Origin: Spirochaetota bacterium
GTDB taxonomy: Bacteria > Spirochaetota > UBA4802 > UBA5368
Assembly: GCA_035477215.1 (NCBI GenBank)
Contig: DATIKU010000031.1
Span: 62,001 to 126,000 of the forward strand
DNA: 64,000 bases
Reading direction: 5' to 3'
Shown: positions 46,610-55,366 of the stretch, piece after piece
Layout of the letters: each line of letters begins with the position of its first letter
Numbering within the stretch: the stretch's first letter is position 1
Notes under the pieces: model-generated
What the model saw: only the letters and a program-made list of their open reading frames with translations
What the model was told of the DNA's origin: nothing
The model's database searches: none
Position numbers and translations under genes: made by a program

Positions 46610-47191
46610 CGGCGCACAGGCGCCGTCGGAAATAAGGTCGATGATCTTGACGTTGACCAGACAGAAGGGAAGCCATCCCTTTTTCTCGGCCTTGTCGTGC
46701 GAGATGACCAGGTGCGGCATGTACTCGGGCTCGAACGGCTCCCGGAGCAGCGCCCAGCCGATCTCGTTCATCAGCCGGTTTCCCTTTCTGCTGTTACACC
46801 ACCTGCACGCGCACACCAGGTTCCTCCAGCTCGCGAAACCGTCGGTGAGCACTCTGCCGGTAATCGACTCCCATCTGCTGCGCGGAATGACGTGATCGAC
46901 GGTAAGCTCTCGCATGGAATACCGGCGCCCGCAGTACTGGCAGGCCATGTCGTCGCGGTAGATGACGTTAAGCTTCGAGAAGGCCACCCTTTTTCTCGGG
47001 AAGCCGCTGTAACCGACCACGGATATAACCGAGGGCATGCGGATCGACAGGGACGGCGAGCGCACATACCGGTCTTCCTCGAGTACGGATACCGCCTTCA
47101 TGGACGTGAGCAGGCATATCGCCTCCTTCACCGAGGTGACCCGTATCGGAATGAATCCCGCGTTAAGCACCAGCACTTCCGAGGTCAACAT
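46580..47191 (-). CDS. HNH endonuclease-domain protein
   Basis: This protein of about 203 residues has an HNH motif with four cysteines for zinc: CQYCGRRYSMRELTVDHVIP near 75-95, then NLVCACRWCNSRKGNR. The N-terminus, VLVLNAGFIPIRVTSVKEAI, is typical of the stand-alone HNH family found across many bacteria. Its in vivo role is unknown. I chose ATG 47191; a GTG at 47209 is possible but neither has a good ribosome site. A strong hairpin lies just upstream, and the gene ends inside the aconitase gene. Confidence 0.82.
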   Translation of the reverse strand: MLTSEVLVLNAGFIPIRVTSVKEAICLLTSMKAVSVLEEDRYVRSPSLSIRMPSVISVVGYSGFPRKRVAFSKLNVIYRDDMACQYCGRRYSMRELTVDHVIPRSRWESITGRVLTDGFASWRNLVCACRWCNSRKGNRLMNEIGWALLREPFEPEYMPHLVISHDKAEKKGWLPFCLVNVKIIDLISDGACAPLSHAGARVV

Positions 47192-47498
47192 CTCTATTCG
47201 TCTCGTCACGTTGAAATTAAGAACCCATAGCTTTCGCTATGGGTTCGAGCTTCGCACCTTTGTGGTGAATGTGTTCCGTTTTTTTCGTTTACTCATCGCT
47301 TCCATGGCACGCACCCGCCTCAATGAGCGCCATACGACAGACCTCCAATAATTAAAACTTTAGCCTGTTTGTCAAGTTAATTTTTCCGCCGCGGAACCGG
47401 CGGCGAATTGCCATCAATGTAATTTTTTCTTGAAAAATTTCATTTTTTGCCGTACTGTCTGCCTGGTAACGAACACATCACGGGAACAGGGAAACCAA
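47192..47498 (+). other. Divergent region upstream of the LysM lipoprotein gene
   Basis: This 307-base gap holds the hairpin at 47222-47245, an A/T-rich stretch and a possible plus-strand promoter, TTGAAA (47430-47435) and TACTGT (47453-47458), 17 bases apart, before the LysM gene. A further GC stem, CCGCCG-CGGAAC-CGGCGG (47386-47403), has no T-run after it. Confidence 0.4.
47222..47245 (-). promoter_or_regulatory. Hairpin with a GAAA-type loop upstream of the HNH gene
   Basis: On the minus strand AACCCATAGC-GAAA-GCTATGGGTT forms a perfect 10-bp stem closed by a GNRA tetraloop. It lies about 13-36 bases before the GTG start and 31-54 before the ATG start of the HNH gene. No U-run follows, so it is not a terminator. 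It could be a leader structure or protein-binding site that controls translation. Confidence 0.45.
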
Positions 47499-48851
47499 AT
47501 GAATAATAACCATATCCGGCGCGCCGCGTATCTCGCGTTGATCCTACTGCCGCTGGCCTTCGCACTATCCTGCCGACTCGATGTCCCCATCCGAGAGATG
47601 ACCCGCGCGAAAACCACAATTGGACGCGCGATAGAAGTAAAGGCCGAAAAGTACGCCCCCGAGGAGTTGAAACAGGCCGAGGCCTCCCTGCTTAAAAGCC
47701 ATGAATACATAACCGCCGAGGACACTAAAAAAGCCGCCGATGAGGCGCTGAAATCCATCAGCCGGGCGGAGGCCGCGATCGCCAAGGCCCTTCCTCTCCT
47801 GGCCGCCGGGTCCATGGACGAAGCCGGAAAAGAGTACACCGAAGCGGAGGCCCTTTACGCCGAGAAACTGGCACCAGAGGAATTCACCGCGGCGGGCGAT
47901 TCGCTCAAACTGGCCGGGGCGCGATCAACGGAGCGGGCGTATTGGGAGTCCCATCTTGCATCGCTCGAGTCCAGAAGACAGAGCGCCGCGGCGAAATCAA
48001 AAGCCATGACGGGGCTTCCCGGCATACGGAGCGAAATGGACCGCATCCGTACCGAATCCGACCAGCTTAAAAAGAACCGGGGGACCGAATTCGCCGCCGA
48101 TGAGCTCGCGGCCATCGACGAAAAGCTCGCAAAAGCGGAAACCGCGCTGGCTGAAAATTACATCAAAGAGGCCGCCGGAGTCCTTGCCGGAAGCGATGAG
48201 CTTCTGACCGCGGCCACTGAAAAGACCTATGAGGCTCTCGCCCGCGAGAGCCTCGCCGCCGCCGAAACCGCGCTTGTCAGGGCCAAAGACACCGGCATGG
48301 ACGATGAGTTCTCAACCGAAATCCACAGCGCCGGCTCGCTGATCGTCGAAAGTAAAACGCACCTCGGAAACAGGGCCTTTCAGAATTCCCTCGAAAAATC
48401 CGGGGAGGCCATCGCGATTCTGAACGCGATGGCGATCGCCATCGAAAAGAAGGCCGACGAGGCACGGCTTGCCGCGGTAGAAAAAGCCGGCGAATATACG
48501 GATGATAAATCGGTTTCCCCCCCCGGAGAGGACGATACCGATTTCATACAGCCTTCCGTCAAGGAATACGTGGTAAAATTCGACCCGAAAAAGCGGGACT
48601 GTTTGTGGCGCATCTCGCTATACGTCTACCGCGACGCACGCCTGTGGCCGCTCATCTACGTCGCCAATCGGGATAAAATCAAGGACCCCGACCTCATCTT
48701 CCCCGGACAGAAGTTCGCGATCCCACCCATTCCAAGGAAAAAAAAGGGAAAGGCCGTGGAGGCGGAAATCATAAAAGACGCATCCGGGAAAACCGCCGAA
48801 ACGCCGCTCGGCCCGGTGGAAAACGACAAGGCTGACCGGCCGTCGGAATAG
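47499..48851 (+). CDS. LysM-domain lipoprotein with helical repeats
   Basis: The 450-residue protein has a signal peptide with lipobox FALSC. The middle (about 30-320) is alpha-helical with recurring units: YAPEELKQAEASL, LAPEEFTAAGDSL and FAADELAAIDEKL, about 80-100 residues apart. The LysM domain is near 355-405 (CLWRISLYVYRDARLWPLIY, DLIFPGQKFAIP), followed by a charged tail. LysM binds peptidoglycan, so the protein may link the outer membrane and cell wall. Similar LysM lipoproteins occur in spirochaetes. ATG 47499 is preceded by AGGGAAA. Confidence 0.8.
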   Translation: MNNNHIRRAAYLALILLPLAFALSCRLDVPIREMTRAKTTIGRAIEVKAEKYAPEELKQAEASLLKSHEYITAEDTKKAADEALKSISRAEAAIAKALPLLAAGSMDEAGKEYTEAEALYAEKLAPEEFTAAGDSLKLAGARSTERAYWESHLASLESRRQSAAAKSKAMTGLPGIRSEMDRIRTESDQLKKNRGTEFAADELAAIDEKLAKAETALAENYIKEAAGVLAGSDELLTAATEKTYEALARESLAAAETALVRAKDTGMDDEFSTEIHSAGSLIVESKTHLGNRAFQNSLEKSGEAIAILNAMAIAIEKKADEARLAAVEKAGEYTDDKSVSPPGEDDTDFIQPSVKEYVVKFDPKKRDCLWRISLYVYRDARLWPLIYVANRDKIKDPDLIFPGQKFAIPPIPRKKKGKAVEAEIIKDASGKTAETPLGPVENDKADRPSE

Positions 48852-48858
48852 ACCGCGC

Positions 48859-50055
48859 TTGTTCCGACAATCGTTAGCCTGCCTGTTACTGCTCCTCCCG
48901 GCGGCGCTTTTCGCACGGGACATCAACCTGGACGAACTCTATTTCAGGAAGGATTCGCTCCGCGCACAGCGCCTCGCCATACAGAAGCTTGACGCCTATC
49001 AGAGCGTGCAGGCGCACCTGGTGGATAGCAACGTCATATTCGCGGGATGGCTGTCCGGGCCGGAACTTTTCTATATTCAGGAAGTCCCCGGCCTCGCCGG
49101 CAACATTCTCTTCCAGTACAATGCATACAGGCAGCGACGTGCCGAGCGCACCCGTATTCCGGGTATCATCACTGCGGTGCGCACAAGCCCCGATGGAAGC
49201 TTTCTCGCCCTCAAACGCCTGATACGCAAAGAGGACGTTGTTCCCAGCGGAGAGACCGTCATCTACTCATTCCGAACGGGAAAGACGAGCATACTGCCCA
49301 CGGCGACCGGCTTCCTCGATTTCGACATCCCGTCCGGAGAACCGGCCATTGTCTACGAAGCCCCCGCCGGAATCACCGAGTACCATCCGGATACCGGCAG
49401 GACCAGGCTCCTGATCGAAAAGCGGCGATATGCCGATATCGCCGTGCCGGGCGGCACGACCATGGCGCTGCTTTCCCCGGACCGGCGCAACACGCTCGTC
49501 CTTTGCGGCGGCGGCGGCAGCTACGCCGCGCGGCTCTACGGCGGCCGGACCTCCTTCCCGATACCGGGCATCAGTTCCGCCTCCGAGACCTTCTGGGTGG
49601 ACGCTCATACCATTGCATTCCGCTCGGGAGCACCCGGCAGCTATTCGGTGCGCCTCTACGACGTACGAAATAAAACCGTCGTCACCCTGCTGTCCTCGTC
49701 GCTGAACACCTCGCTCAGCTACTCTCCTCACGCCGCAACGCTTTCGTTTCTAAACGACCAGGTGATCTGTCTTTACGCGGTCCATGACGGAAAGACCCTG
49801 ATCACCGGAATTGAGGGCGAGGACGTGAGTTTGTCAGCTTCCGGAAGCCGTTTTATCTCGCTTTTCAACAGGCGCCTCTTCATCGTCAACATCGAGCTCA
49901 TGAAAAAGAATGAAATCCTGTTGAGGAGGTCATGGGCCTCGCTCCTCGCCTCCTACAGGGAGCTCTCTCTTGACAGGCGATACTGGGAAAACGAATATTC
50001 GCTTGATTATATCCGCCGGAAGATTAGGCTGTACTCGTCTCTTATCGACGGCTAA
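48859..50055 (+). CDS. Secreted propeller-like protein of unknown function
   Basis: The 398-residue product begins at TTG 48859, with a signal peptide (LLLLLPAALFARD). The mature protein has repeated beta patterns such as ITAVRTSPDGSFLALKRL, TMALLSPDRRNTLVLCG, AIVYEAPAG and TIAFRSGAPGSYSVRLYD. This suggests a WD40/TolB-like propeller, but I cannot name a family. The last about 60 residues are helical (LLASYRELSLDRRYW). The gene begins seven bases after the LysM lipoprotein gene, so the two are probably an envelope-related operon. The ribosome site is poor. Confidence 0.62.
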   Translation: MFRQSLACLLLLLPAALFARDINLDELYFRKDSLRAQRLAIQKLDAYQSVQAHLVDSNVIFAGWLSGPELFYIQEVPGLAGNILFQYNAYRQRRAERTRIPGIITAVRTSPDGSFLALKRLIRKEDVVPSGETVIYSFRTGKTSILPTATGFLDFDIPSGEPAIVYEAPAGITEYHPDTGRTRLLIEKRRYADIAVPGGTTMALLSPDRRNTLVLCGGGGSYAARLYGGRTSFPIPGISSASETFWVDAHTIAFRSGAPGSYSVRLYDVRNKTVVTLLSSSLNTSLSYSPHAATLSFLNDQVICLYAVHDGKTLITGIEGEDVSLSASGSRFISLFNRRLFIVNIELMKKNEILLRRSWASLLASYRELSLDRRYWENEYSLDYIRRKIRLYSSLIDG

Positions 50056-50075
50056 TTTGCACTTCCGGAGGGTAT

Positions 50076-51023
50076 ATGGACAGAAACCTCGCACTTGAAG
50101 TGGTGCGAGTCACCGAAGCGGCTGCATTGTACGCAAGCCGACTTATGGGAAGGGGTGACGCTGAACTGGCCAACCGTGCGGCCACCGAGGCCATGGCCAA
50201 GGTGTTTTTATCGGTCTCTATCCGGGGCTGCATCGTAAGCGGCGGCGAATACGGCGACAGCCCCTTCGCCAGGGGAATGATGGTCGGCACCAACTCCGGT
50301 TCCGAGGTCGATATCACCATCGCTCCACTCGACGGAAAAACGACCTGCGCAAACGGCGGCAACAACGCGATCGCCGCGATCGCCATGGGCGAAAAAGACT
50401 CACTTTTCGGCGCTCCCCAGATCTATATGGAAAAGATCGCCGTCGGGCCCGAGGCGAGGGGAGTCGTGGACATCACCCAGCCACCCGAGATAAACATTAA
50501 ACGGGTCGCGCGCGCCAAGGACAAATATATCGAGGACGTGACCGTGTGCGTGCTCGACCGCGACCGCCACCGCGACCTGATCGCGAGCATCAGGCAAACC
50601 GGCGCTCGCATCAAGCTCATCAACGACGGTGATATCTCGGGAGCGGTGGCGACGGCCATGGACGGCAAGTCGATCGACATCCTGATGGGAAGCGGCGGCG
50701 CAATGCAGGGAGTGGCGGCTGCCGCGGCGCTTAAATGCCTCGGAGGAGACATTCAGGCCCGCTTCATCTACCGTAACGAGGACGATAAAAGGATGGTGCT
50801 CGATTCCGGGGAGAAAGACCTTGACAGGATATACGGCATCAGCGATATGGCCAAGGGCGATATCGTCTTCGCGGCGACGGGCATCACCAACGGGGAGCTC
50901 CTGCCGGGCGTCCTTTACGTGTCCGGAGGCGCTCAGACCCATTCCGTCGTAATGCGATCGAAGACGCGCACGGTTCGTTTTATAACCGCCATGCACCAGT
51001 TCGACTACAAGCCCATGTACTGA
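50076..51023 (+). CDS. Class II fructose-1,6-bisphosphatase-like protein (GlpX family)
   Basis: The 315-residue protein aligns with GlpX along its length: [55 protein letters not shown] and [14 protein letters not shown]. However, the metal site differs from the canonical form: IGEGE is here VSGGEY, and DPIEGT is IAPLDGKT. The aspartate is replaced by alanine and the following glutamate by aspartate. The family dephosphorylates fructose-1,6-bisphosphate in gluconeogenesis. Activity here may be altered. A CCGGAGGG ribosome site precedes the start, and transaldolase follows. Confidence 0.78.
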   Translation: MDRNLALEVVRVTEAAALYASRLMGRGDAELANRAATEAMAKVFLSVSIRGCIVSGGEYGDSPFARGMMVGTNSGSEVDITIAPLDGKTTCANGGNNAIAAIAMGEKDSLFGAPQIYMEKIAVGPEARGVVDITQPPEINIKRVARAKDKYIEDVTVCVLDRDRHRDLIASIRQTGARIKLINDGDISGAVATAMDGKSIDILMGSGGAMQGVAAAAALKCLGGDIQARFIYRNEDDKRMVLDSGEKDLDRIYGISDMAKGDIVFAATGITNGELLPGVLYVSGGAQTHSVVMRSKTRTVRFITAMHQFDYKPMY

Positions 51024-51073
51024 GGCCCTTCGCCGAAGCCGGAGGGCCCTTAAAAAATATCGGAGCGCACAAA

Positions 51074-51718
51074 ATGAAATTCTTTATCGACACCGCAGAC
51101 ATCAACGAAATCAGAAAGGCCCGCGAGGTCGGTATACTCGACGGCGTCACCACCAATCCTTCCCTGGTAAGCAAAATCAAGAGGCCCTACATCGAGGTGC
51201 TTGCCGAAATCGCACGCGAGGTCGAGGGACCGGTATCCGCCGAAGTCATCGCCACCGATTCGTCCGGAATCGTAAAAGAGGCCAGGGAGCTGGCGAAGAT
51301 CGGCGGCAACGTTGTCATCAAGGTGCCGCTCATAGCGGAGGGTCTTAAGGCGGTTAAGACGCTGAGCGGCGAGGGAATCAAGACCAACGTCACGCTGTGC
51401 TTCAACTCGCTGCAGGCGCTCATGGCGGCGAAGGCGGGCGCCACCTATATCTCGCCGTTCGTTGGGCGACTCGACGACATATCCTCCGACGGAATGGACG
51501 TTATCGATGAAATCGTTACGATCTACGATAACTACGGTTTCGACACCGAGATCATCGTGGCTTCGGTCCGCAACCCTCTCCATATAAAGCTCGCCGCACT
51601 GATGGGAGCCCATATCGCGACCATCCCCTACCCGGTCTTCGAGAACATCGTCAAACACCCGCTCACCGACATTGGCCTTGCGAAATTTCTCGAGGATTAT
51701 AAAAAGGTGCCGAAATGA
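51074..51718 (+). CDS. Transaldolase / fructose-6-phosphate aldolase-like enzyme
   Basis: The 214-residue protein is the short TalC/MipB type: [28 protein letters not shown], the Schiff-base lysine in [10 protein letters not shown] near 82 and [10 protein letters not shown]. It transfers a dihydroxyacetone unit in the pentose phosphate pathway, or cleaves fructose-6-phosphate. Which of the two cannot be told from sequence alone. It is spaced 50 bases after the GlpX-like gene and probably in the same operon for sugar phosphate metabolism. Confidence 0.92.
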   Translation: MKFFIDTADINEIRKAREVGILDGVTTNPSLVSKIKRPYIEVLAEIAREVEGPVSAEVIATDSSGIVKEARELAKIGGNVVIKVPLIAEGLKAVKTLSGEGIKTNVTLCFNSLQALMAAKAGATYISPFVGRLDDISSDGMDVIDEIVTIYDNYGFDTEIIVASVRNPLHIKLAALMGAHIATIPYPVFENIVKHPLTDIGLAKFLEDYKKVPK

Positions 51719-51859
51719 TGAATAGCTGACTGCATTTGCACCCCAACCATTATTAAAAATAAAGCCGAAAATAGTATTGCTATTAATACCGCGATGTTTT
51801 CTATTTGTGCATTTCGTTCGCAACATCAGGGTTCGGCCTTTGTATTTCAGGAGAATATT

Positions 51860-53050
51860 GTGAAACTCACTCTGGTCAACAATAAGGGAAATCTCGAATC
51901 ACTGCTGGCGGAAACGGCGAGGGACATCCCGCCATCAGGCATACGCAAGTTTTTCGACATTGTCTACTCGACCCCTGACTGCATATCGCTCGGCGTCGGC
52001 GAACCCGATTTCGTCACCCCCTGGAGAATTTCCGACACAGGCATCTTCGCCATCAAGGACGGGTATACCCATTACACGCCAAACAGGGGCCTGCTCGAGC
52101 TGCGCAACCTCATAACCGCAGCCATCGAAAAGCAGCACGGCGTTTCTTACAGCCCGGAGGACGAGGTCGTCGTTACCATGGGGGTATCCCAGGGCCTCGA
52201 TATCGCGCTTCGCAGCATCGTCAATCCCGGCGACGAGGTCATCATCATCGAGCCCTGCTACGTTTCGTATGAGGCCAATATCCGCCTCATCGGCGGCGTT
52301 GCGGTGGGAATACCGAGCTTCGCCGGCGAGAATTTTAGGATCGACATCAACCGCCTCAAAAAGGCGATTACACCTAAAACGAAGGCCATTCTTCTCAATT
52401 ATCCGTCCAATCCCACCGGTTCGAGCATTGACTCCGACACCATGACGGCCATCGCGCGCATTGCGGTAAAAAACAATCTAATCATCTTCTCGGACGAAAT
52501 CTACTCGTCGATTATCTACGAAAACGAGCACAAATCCATCATCTCTCTTCCGGGAATGAAAGAACGCACCGTTTACCTTAACGGCTTTTCCAAGTCACAC
52601 GCCATGACCGGCTGGCGTCTTGGATATGTAGCGGGGCCGCAATATCTCATCGACGTGCTGCTGAAGATACACCAGTACACCGCGCTCTGCGCCCCCTCCA
52701 TTTCACAATACGCCGCGATCGAGGCCGTGCAGAGCGCCGACCGGGAGGTTGCGCACATGCGCGCCGAGTACACCAAGCGGCGCAATTTCATCGTCAGCCG
52801 GTTCAACGAGGCGGGACTCCCCTGCCTCTCTCCACAGGGGGCGTTCTACGTTTTTCCGGACGTCTCGCCGACCGGTCTGTCCTCCGAGGATTTTGCGATG
52901 AAACTCCTCAATGAGCAGAAAGTGGCCGTGGTGCCCGGCGGAGTTTTCGGCGCATGCGGGACAAATCACATCCGCTGCTCCTTCGCCAATTCCATGGAGA
53001 ACATCAGGACCGCAATGAAAAGGATTGATAAATTCGTTAAAAGCCTGTAG
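51860..53050 (+). CDS. Pyridoxal-phosphate aminotransferase, class I/II
   Basis: The 396-residue enzyme has ISLGVGEPDFVTPW, the cofactor-binding FSKSHAMTGWRLGY with the Schiff-base lysine near 235, and LLNYPSNPTGS. GTG 51860 is preferred: AGGAGA lies seven bases upstream and the result is a normal-length protein; an upstream ATG at 51794 would add 22 unlikely residues. It most resembles aspartate- or aromatic-type aminotransferases, but the amino donor is unclear. It sits ten bases from the NYN nuclease gene. Confidence 0.9.
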   Translation: MKLTLVNNKGNLESLLAETARDIPPSGIRKFFDIVYSTPDCISLGVGEPDFVTPWRISDTGIFAIKDGYTHYTPNRGLLELRNLITAAIEKQHGVSYSPEDEVVVTMGVSQGLDIALRSIVNPGDEVIIIEPCYVSYEANIRLIGGVAVGIPSFAGENFRIDINRLKKAITPKTKAILLNYPSNPTGSSIDSDTMTAIARIAVKNNLIIFSDEIYSSIIYENEHKSIISLPGMKERTVYLNGFSKSHAMTGWRLGYVAGPQYLIDVLLKIHQYTALCAPSISQYAAIEAVQSADREVAHMRAEYTKRRNFIVSRFNEAGLPCLSPQGAFYVFPDVSPTGLSSEDFAMKLLNEQKVAVVPGGVFGACGTNHIRCSFANSMENIRTAMKRIDKFVKSL

Positions 53051-53059
53051 CCGGTTCGT

Positions 53060-53572
53060 ATGGTCTACCTTATCGACGGATTCAACCTCATCTACAAATT
53101 CCCCGACCTCGAAGGCCTGATGTACCAGGGGAGGCTTTCGGATGCGCGGCGCGGCCTCCTCGAAAGACTGAGGGAATACATAAAAATCACCGGCGACAAG
53201 ATACGGATCGTATTCGACGGCCAGAAGGAAAAGCTCCTTGAAATCAAGAACGAGCGGCTCGGCACCATCGACATCTATTATTCACTCGAGTACAGCGCAG
53301 ACTTTCTGATCAAGCAGTTCATCAAGAAGGACCTCAATCCCCGCATGACCACGGTCATCACCTCGGACAAGGACATCGTCCGTTACGTTACGCGCTACCG
53401 CGCACGGGTTAAAACCAGCGAAGAGTTCGCCGAAATGCTCACGAAGGCCATGGAGAAATGGATGGAGGAACAAATCCCCGAGAAAAAGGACGACCCGAGG
53501 CTCGACCAAGAAGAGATCGCGTTCTGGGAGAGGCTGTTCAGGGGCAGGAAGAAACAACCCACGGAATTGTGA
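53060..53572 (+). CDS. NYN-domain (YacP-like) RNA-binding or nuclease protein
   Basis: The 170-residue protein begins VYLIDGFNLIYKFP, with the first catalytic aspartate and asparagine of NYN/YacP domains. Later it has IRIVFDGQKEK, TTVITSDKDIVRYVTRYRAR and a helical C-terminus. YacP-like proteins are PIN-fold endoribonucleases implicated in mRNA or rRNA processing. It is nine bases after the aminotransferase. Confidence 0.82.
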   Translation: MVYLIDGFNLIYKFPDLEGLMYQGRLSDARRGLLERLREYIKITGDKIRIVFDGQKEKLLEIKNERLGTIDIYYSLEYSADFLIKQFIKKDLNPRMTTVITSDKDIVRYVTRYRARVKTSEEFAEMLTKAMEKWMEEQIPEKKDDPRLDQEEIAFWERLFRGRKKQPTEL

Positions 53573-53591
53573 TTGGTGGAGCGATGCACGC

Positions 53592-54365
53592 TCAGCGCCG
53601 AACCCCCGCCGCCAGGACGGCCGCGCCTATCGCTCCGTTTTCCTGTGCGCTCGTGGAAACCTCTATCGGGCTCTCAAGTTTTTTCTCGAGGGCGTCCACT
53701 ACTCCGCGGTTCTTGGCCACGCCGCCCGTCATCATAATCGGCGGCACCACGCCCACCCGCTTCGCCATGGCGACCACCCTGGCCGCAATGGACTCGTGTA
53801 TTCCCGCGATGATGTTGTCACGGCTTTCGCCCTTGGATATAAGCGATATGACCTCAGATTCGGCGAACACCGTGCAAAGACTGCTTATCTTGGACGGGTT
53901 TTGGGACCTGAGAGAAAGAGCGCCGAATTCATCCAGGTCCACCTCCAGGGCGCGTGCCATTACCTCAAGAAACCTTCCGGTTCCCGCGGCGCATTTGTCG
54001 TTCATGGCGAAATCCTTGACCCTGCCGGTATCATCGACCGCAATGGTCTTGCTGTCCTGTCCCCCGATATCGATTATGGAGCGGATGTGGGGATTGAGAT
54101 AATGCGCTCCCGCGGCGTGACAGGTAATTTCGGTGATCGCCGAATCCGCGAAACTCACGCTGTTTCGACCGTACCCGGTGGCGACGATCCTTTCGACCTC
54201 CGAACGCGCGATCCCGAGCTCCGAAAGTATCTCTTCGAGCACCCTGTTGCCGGCATTCTCCGCCTGGTAGCCGGTAAAAATGACCCGCGTACCGAGTATG
54301 CGGTTGTCTTTCAGTACGGCCGCTTTCGTGGTGATTGATCCTATGTCCATTCCAATCGTCAGCAT
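53592..54365 (-). CDS. BadF/HgdC-type ATPase (2-hydroxyacyl-CoA dehydratase activator)
   Basis: The 257-residue ASKHA ATPase has IGMDIGSITTKAAVL, DIGGQDSKTIAV and NDKCAAGTGRFLEV. The cysteine near 125 and a second in SLCTVFAE correspond to the ligands of the bridging 4Fe-4S cluster. These activators pass one ATP-driven low-potential electron to a 2-hydroxyacyl-CoA dehydratase or benzoyl-CoA reductase. No such dehydratase subunit is next to it, so it is an orphan here. ATG 54365 has GAGG eight bases upstream; a GTG at 54374 is the other option. Confidence 0.88.
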   Translation of the reverse strand: MLTIGMDIGSITTKAAVLKDNRILGTRVIFTGYQAENAGNRVLEEILSELGIARSEVERIVATGYGRNSVSFADSAITEITCHAAGAHYLNPHIRSIIDIGGQDSKTIAVDDTGRVKDFAMNDKCAAGTGRFLEVMARALEVDLDEFGALSLRSQNPSKISSLCTVFAESEVISLISKGESRDNIIAGIHESIAARVVAMAKRVGVVPPIMMTGGVAKNRGVVDALEKKLESPIEVSTSAQENGAIGAAVLAAGVRR

Positions 54366-54382
54366 CACCTGCACCTCTGTCC

Positions 54383-55270
54383 TCAGTCTTTCAGTTGCGT
54401 GTTAAAAAACGACAACATGTCGGCCATAACGCCGCTCCACAGCTTCCACTCGTGTGATTTATTCCGCACTTCCCTATACTCGACGACATACCCGCCCCCG
54501 CTTCGCTTCTGAAGATGATTGAGGCGGATGCAGAGCAGGCGCGACTGCTCTATCGGCACGGTGGTGTCCCTGTCACCGTGCGCCAGGAACACAGGTGTTT
54601 TCTCCAGGTTGAACGCGAGTTCCATAATGTTGTCGTCGCGCTGCCAGCGTTCTTTGAAATCGGCGAAACTGCCGTAAACCGACGCAAGCGCCTGGTTCCG
54701 GGTGAGCACCGAGACGTCGTAATATCCCGAGAGTCCTGCCGCCGCACCGAACATCTCCGGATTCCCCGACGCGACGAGCAGCGCCCCGCGGGCTCCCGTT
54801 CCGATACCCGCTACGCCCAGGACCGCGCGCTCCCGGGCGATGCCGTACTCTTCCCGTAAAAACGGCACCAGCACCGTTACAATCCACTTCCCGCCGGGGA
54901 TGGCGTCCCATTTGGTCTGGGTTTCGGGATAGTAGTTCGTCTCGTACTGAGTCGCGCCCATAGACGGGCACACCAGGACTATGGAATATTCATCGGCGTA
55001 ACGCCGAACGTCCGTATTCGCGCTCCAGTCGCGCGATGATCCCCTGTGATTGTGCAGCAGGACGATCGTGCGGCCCCCGCGCGCGGCGTACATGGCGGGA
55101 AAGTAGGCCCGCACACCGGCGGTCCTGTTTTCACCGTCAACCATGAATGGTATTTTAATGTCGATCCATTGTCCGGTTGGGGCCTTACGCGTACTTCGGA
55201 CAATCCCCCCCGAACACGAGAGGCAGAGAAGCAAAAGGGCGCCAATCGCCATCCTCAGAAACGATTTCAT
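54383..55270 (-). CDS. Esterase-like lipoprotein with altered nucleophile elbow
   Basis: The 295-residue product has a lipobox CLSC after a signal peptide. It has an alpha/beta-hydrolase fold like PHB depolymerase/feruloyl esterase proteins: TIVLLHNHRGSSRDW, AVLGVAGIGTGARGALL, LAHGDRDTTVP (aspartate) and NKSHEWKLW (histidine). The nucleophile position of G-x-S-x-G reads GIGTG, so serine is replaced by glycine. Catalysis is doubtful unless another residue serves. It may be a binding or scaffold lipoprotein. Its start lies 97 bases from radC. Confidence 0.68.
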   Translation of the reverse strand: MKSFLRMAIGALLLLCLSCSGGIVRSTRKAPTGQWIDIKIPFMVDGENRTAGVRAYFPAMYAARGGRTIVLLHNHRGSSRDWSANTDVRRYADEYSIVLVCPSMGATQYETNYYPETQTKWDAIPGGKWIVTVLVPFLREEYGIARERAVLGVAGIGTGARGALLVASGNPEMFGAAAGLSGYYDVSVLTRNQALASVYGSFADFKERWQRDDNIMELAFNLEKTPVFLAHGDRDTTVPIEQSRLLCIRLNHLQKRSGGGYVVEYREVRNKSHEWKLWSGVMADMLSFFNTQLKD

Positions 55271-55366
55271 GGTCTTGCATCCGGAGCTATAATATTCACC
55301 TCAACGAAGTGGAAATATACCAGTCAAGCGCTTCTCCGTCAACAGCATTATTGAACCATGCAACGA

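Noticed and set aside
47386-47403. GC stem CCGCCG/CGGCGG next to a T-run
   Set aside because: The T-run precedes the stem on the plus strand and becomes an A-run after it on the minus strand, so it cannot act as a rho-independent terminator.
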